The notes under the pieces are model-generated. The model was not told where the DNA came from. It ran no database searches and worked only from the letters and a program-made list of their open reading frames with translations. Both the position numbers and the translations under genes were made by a program. Of a stretch of 36,778 nt of DNA, positions 33,850-36,778 are shown piece by piece. Source of the stretch: Streptomyces sp. ISL-12 (GTDB lineage Bacteria > Actinomycetota > Actinomycetes > Streptomycetales > Streptomycetaceae); NCBI RefSeq assembly GCF_018614415.1, contig NZ_JAGGOO010000031.1, forward strand, positions 1 to 36,778, in the 5' to 3' direction. Each line of letters opens with the position of its first letter. The first letter of the stretch is position 1.

Positions 33850-34215
33850 CTACGTGAGACTGGCCGCCCAGGTGGCATGTCGTTCTGCCGCCACCTTGCG
33901 CAGGCGTTCGGTAAGCGCGGCCCGCTCCGCGCCGTGCGTCTTGTTGCTGTGGCAGTTCGGGCACAGGGCGATCATCGCCGCCGGGTGATCCCGACCGCCG
34001 CCAGCGTGGTCATCGATGTGGTCGACTTCCAGTAGCGGCTCCCCGGCCTTCGTCCGGTACGGGAGGTCTGGCAGCAAGCACTCTGGGTTCTCGCACCTTC
34101 CCCCGCTTCGGATGACCACCGCCCGACGTGCTGCGGGATTCCGGACACGTCGGTCTCCCGCCACGGCCCGCCGCTCCTGATCCCGCCCGGACTCCTCCCA
34201 TTCCGCCGCCCTCAT
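33850..34215 (-). CDS. HNH endonuclease (packaging-associated)
   Basis: This is a 121-residue nuclease with a zinc-stabilised HNH core: C41 and C46 (CENPEC), D65/H66 (LEVDHIDDH), then CPNCHSNK with C85, C88, H89 and N91. ATG 34215 overlaps the stop of the upstream P-loop frame by 4 nt (ATGA). The same frame is open above the ATG and reads PEAAYRALC just before it, which looks like real protein, so the true gene may be longer and joined to the upstream gene through a frameshift (see findings). HNH proteins beside terminase genes are needed for DNA cleavage during packaging in several phages. That role is inferred from position. Confidence 0.88.
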   Translation of the reverse strand: MRAAEWEESGRDQERRAVAGDRRVRNPAARRAVVIRSGGRCENPECLLPDLPYRTKAGEPLLEVDHIDDHAGGGRDHPAAMIALCPNCHSNKTHGAERAALTERLRKVAAERHATWAASLT

Positions 34216-34634
34216 ACACAACGCCCGGTACGCGGCTTCCGGGGGGGGCGAGCACGCAACCGTCGGGGTGCGTACGGCTCGGGAACCAGACGGAAGCTGT
34301 CCGGTGCGGCCTGATCACCTGCCACCTCATCCAGCCCAGCCCATGCGGCCTGCAGCTGTGCTTCGACCGCCTCCTGTTCGGCACGGTCCTTGACCACGAG
34401 CGTCAGCTTCTGGCCCTGCCTGGCCATCTCGATCGCCACCGCCACAGCGGTCGCGGTCTTACCCGTCCCGGTGGGCAGACGCATCACGCTCTTCATGCCC
34501 ACTCCGAACCGGCCGAGCATGCCCTCACGGCGAGATCTCATCTTGCGAGCGTCCACGACCAACGCCACGACCGGGACCCCAACGGTCCGGCCGCTCTCCA
34601 GCCATGCCGGCATCTCCCGAGCTTCCCCCGCCAT
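34212..34634 (-). CDS. Small P-loop protein, possibly the N-terminal part of a split P-loop/HNH gene
   Basis: This is a 140-residue protein starting at ATG 34634 behind AGGGAG; the frame is open further up to a TTG at 34709. A strand WLESGRTVGVPVVALVVDAR precedes the Walker A motif LPTGTGKT at 53-60. IEMARQGQKLTLVVKDRAEQ then gives a helix and strand like helicase motif Ia. There is no Walker B or further helicase motif, so it cannot be a complete helicase. Near the 3' end the plus strand has eight G residues (34241-34248); after that run the product is the unlikely basic tail RKPRTGRCV. It is probably truncated or frameshifted. It may assist terminase. Confidence 0.6.
   Translation of the reverse strand: MAGEAREMPAWLESGRTVGVPVVALVVDARKMRSRREGMLGRFGVGMKSVMRLPTGTGKTATAVAVAIEMARQGQKLTLVVKDRAEQEAVEAQLQAAWAGLDEVAGDQAAPDSFRLVPEPYAPRRLRARPPRKPRTGRCV
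34241..34248. other. Eight-G homopolymer inside the P-loop gene
   Basis: A run of eight G on the plus strand (C on the coding strand) lies 26 nt before the stop of the P-loop frame. Runs like this are common sites of phase-variable slippage, programmed frameshifting, or sequencing and assembly error. One extra C, or a -1 slip, would join the P-loop frame to the HNH frame. Confidence 0.7.
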
Positions 34635-34709
34635 CCCCGACTCCCTGCCTGTCCATCGCCGATCACCTCGCAACGCTGCCACAGCCCACTGACAACGGCC
34701 TTGGCTCAA

Positions 34710-36203
34710 CTACCGCCGACCAGCGAGCCGCTGGTCATCCCCACCACGCGGAGGCGGCATCGTCGGATCCAGGAACAGGTCCCACAACGCCCACACCGCC
34801 GAGTCCAGCAGGTCGGGCGAGTCCTCCGTCTCGCCCTGGCCGACAAACGTCGTCATCTGCTCCTCCAGCTCCGCGAACCGCCGGGCCGGACCGACATGCG
34901 ACACCCTGGCCTGCTCGTACAGCTGCGCCGCTGGCGCCGCCCGCGCCCGCTTCCCGCGCGTGGCGTGAACGATCCGCCAGTTCACCGTCGGGTCCACCTG
35001 CTCCAGGAGAGCGGGCAGGTAGTCGCCGCCATTGTTCGCCTCGATGACCACGCAGTCCGCCCGGTGCTCGTGGTACAGCGTGGCGGCCCGCTTCATCGCC
35101 TGCGTCGGCGTGTGCCGGTCCTGCTCGCAGTGCAGCAGGTACCCGCGGGGCCGGTCGTCCCCGAACATCGTCTCCACGGCGAACCCGCGCCCCGCCACGG
35201 TGAACGCGGTCATGTCCGCGTTCTCGTGCGACTTGGTGGCCGGATCGACGGAGACCACCACGCGCTGGAGGTCCGGCAGATGCTCGGGGCGGGGCCGGAA
35301 GCCCTCGACCTCCAGCATCCAGCCCTTCCACAGCGCGCCCTCCACGTCCTCGAGTAGCTCGCCGGACAGCTCCTGCCGCCCCAGCCGGGTGCCGGCATAC
35401 TCCTCCTCCAGCTCCTCTCGGGCCGCCGCCGACAGGTTCGCGTCGTTCTCCCGCATGTGCCCTCGGGTTAGCACCACCCGCGGCGGCGCCCCGCCCTCCA
35501 GGTGCGCCTTCTCCTGGGCACGGCCACGCTCGACCAGCCGCTTGACGTGCGGGAGCGGCTTCGGCGTCGTGGAGATGACGACCTGCGGGGTGTCCGCCTC
35601 ACGCAGGCAGAACCACAGCATGTCGTAGACCTCTTGCGCGGTGTGCCGCGACCAGGCCGCGTACTCGTCGCACCACGCCTTGTCGAATGCCCAGCCGCGC
35701 AGGTTGTCCGGCGTCTCCGCGCCGAATCCCCGGATCAGCGTGCCGTTCGTCAGCCGGAGCGTCGTCTCGCCCAGGCTGGAGTTGTACTTCGCCACCTCCT
35801 CCGGCGGGAACACCGACAGCAGCCCCGACTTCGGGGACTCGAAGCAGATGTCCCGCACCAGCGTGGCGTTCTTCGCCACCACCGCGATCTGAAGACCTGG
35901 TGTCTGCGCCCACTCCCTCACCGTCTCCGCCGCCGTCCGGGACTTGCCCCAGCCACGGCCGGTGAGCAGCATCCACACGGTCCACAGCCACAGCGGCTGA
36001 CGCTGCGCCGCACGGGCATGGTGGTGCAGCCAGCCCGCGTGGGGCAGACCGTCGCAGTTCGGGACCTCGCACGCCCACCGCCGCGCCGACAGCTCATCAG
36101 CCCGCACGAGTGCCGCGACCTCGGCCTTCAACTGCTCGTCGCTCATCACCGATGGATCCGCGAAACCCTCGATCACGCGGCGCTTCGCCCGGCCCCGGCT
36201 CAC
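34710..36203 (-). CDS. terL: Terminase large subunit
   Basis: This is the 497-residue motor and nuclease that translocates phage DNA into the prohead. GTG 36203 (VSRGRAKRRVIEGF) overlaps the terS stop as GTGA; the longer upstream frame is only the terS region in another phase. Walker A is TGRGWGKS at 81-88, Walker B ends at D179/E180 (AWCDEY), and a coupling-motif-like STT is at 211-213. The RNase H-like nuclease is marked by D320 (VSVDPATKS), E388 (VVIEANN) and D464 or D467 (DSPDLLDS). An N-terminal zinc-like CEVPNC is unusual. All catalytic residues appear intact, so packaging may be functional. Confidence 0.93.
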   Translation of the reverse strand: MSRGRAKRRVIEGFADPSVMSDEQLKAEVAALVRADELSARRWACEVPNCDGLPHAGWLHHHARAAQRQPLWLWTVWMLLTGRGWGKSRTAAETVREWAQTPGLQIAVVAKNATLVRDICFESPKSGLLSVFPPEEVAKYNSSLGETTLRLTNGTLIRGFGAETPDNLRGWAFDKAWCDEYAAWSRHTAQEVYDMLWFCLREADTPQVVISTTPKPLPHVKRLVERGRAQEKAHLEGGAPPRVVLTRGHMRENDANLSAAAREELEEEYAGTRLGRQELSGELLEDVEGALWKGWMLEVEGFRPRPEHLPDLQRVVVSVDPATKSHENADMTAFTVAGRGFAVETMFGDDRPRGYLLHCEQDRHTPTQAMKRAATLYHEHRADCVVIEANNGGDYLPALLEQVDPTVNWRIVHATRGKRARAAPAAQLYEQARVSHVGPARRFAELEEQMTTFVGQGETEDSPDLLDSAVWALWDLFLDPTMPPPRGGDDQRLAGRR

Positions 36204-36733
36204 TGCGTGCCCTCCGACAACCGGCGCTCCAGCTCCCGTCGCAGCTGATCCATCCGTGCCCGACGCTCCTCGTCCGACAAGGAGGCCACGTCCACGCCCT
36301 GGTCCCGGTCCTCGACCGTCCCCGCCGCCGGGGCCTCGCCCACGGCCCGCCGTTCGATCTCCGCCGCGACCTGGATGTAGCGCAGCAGCTCCGACGGCGA
36401 CAGCTCCCGCGGGTCCAGTGACTGGAGCCGGGCCACCGCCTTGCTCTGTACGGCCTGTGCCAACTTCGCGTGCCTGCGGGCGATGTCCCGGCGCGCCTGC
36501 GCCTGCTCCGCGAGGAACAGCCGGTCCTGCTCCCGGTCGTAGGCCGCCGCCCTCATGACCCATGCGAACTGCCGCGACCACCGGCCCAACAGGGACCGAG
36601 ACTTATCCAACTCCTGTGCCGCCTTCGTGACACTCCGCGCCGGGCCGAGATCGCGGTACACAGCGAACGCCTCGAACGCCTGGACCGACTCCCCGCTCTG
36701 CCGCTCCCAGGACTCCACGGTGCCCTCGGCCAC
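36200..36733 (-). CDS. terS: Terminase small subunit
   Basis: This is a 177-residue DNA-recognition subunit of the packaging motor. GTG 36733 is preceded by a strong AGGAGGT. The N-terminal third has a helix-turn-helix, SVTKAAQELDKSRSLLGRWS (about 34-53), where terminases bind pac or cos DNA. A long charged helix follows (YDREQDRLFLAEQAQARRDI) for oligomerisation, and the C-terminus is acidic and helical (DVASLSDEERRARMDQLRRE). It is the first gene of the packaging operon seen here and overlaps terL by 4 nt. The remaining 45 nt of the window contain its ribosome binding site only. Confidence 0.85.
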   Translation of the reverse strand: MAEGTVESWERQSGESVQAFEAFAVYRDLGPARSVTKAAQELDKSRSLLGRWSRQFAWVMRAAAYDREQDRLFLAEQAQARRDIARRHAKLAQAVQSKAVARLQSLDPRELSPSELLRYIQVAAEIERRAVGEAPAAGTVEDRDQGVDVASLSDEERRARMDQLRRELERRLSEGTQ

Positions 36734-36778
36734 CGCTCACCTCCTGGCCGACGGCCGACTAGGACTTGTCCGGCCGAT

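Overview
The window looks like chromosomal DNA of a Streptomyces or close relative. It has high G+C with strong G/C bias at third codon positions, many GTG starts, Streptomyces-type permease and nitrilase-family proteins, and an actinophage-type head module. It carries no RNA genes, CRISPR array, integrase or transposase that I can see.

Region 1 (1-887): the C-terminal part of an APC-family amino acid permease, cut by the window edge. Its last residues look atypical, which may mark a junction.

Region 2 (1272-26057): an essentially complete dpd system, i.e. 7-deazaguanine DNA modification plus restriction. A minus-strand operon queC-queE-queD-folE2 makes preQ0 from GTP. Divergent from it, a plus-strand operon encodes a candidate dpdC, a first dpdB (DGQQR motif), dpdA (TGT-like base exchange enzyme) and a second dpdB. 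It converges, across a perfect 14-bp hairpin, on an eight-gene minus-strand operon dpdE-F-G-H-I-J-K-D (SNF2-like helicase, RecQ-like helicase, unknown, large P-loop ATPase, coiled-coil protein, DEAD/DEAH helicase, HKD phospholipase-D-type nuclease, unknown). Every junction in that operon overlaps. The expected logic is that DpdA with DpdB places preQ0 in DNA, DpdC may convert it to the amide, and the D-K proteins act against DNA lacking the mark. The last two steps are extrapolated from the Salmonella Montevideo cluster.

Region 3 (26610-27125): a plus-strand VUT/YhhQ-type queuosine-precursor transporter, a probable second route for preQ0 supply. A terminator-rich spacer with one doubtful small ORF follows.

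Region 4 (27841-36733): a minus-strand phage packaging and head cassette: terS, terL, a small P-loop protein, an HNH nuclease, portal, scaffold, decoration protein, major capsid protein and two small head-completion candidates. It stops before any tail gene. A plus-strand nitrilase-family gene whose catalytic cysteine position is alanine sits between portal and scaffold. The P-loop and HNH genes may really be one gene split at an 8-G run.

The points most worth following are the duplicated dpdB around dpdA, the transporter plus full biosynthesis pathway, and a tail-less capsid/packaging module directly beside a DNA-modification island, which recalls capsid-forming satellites.
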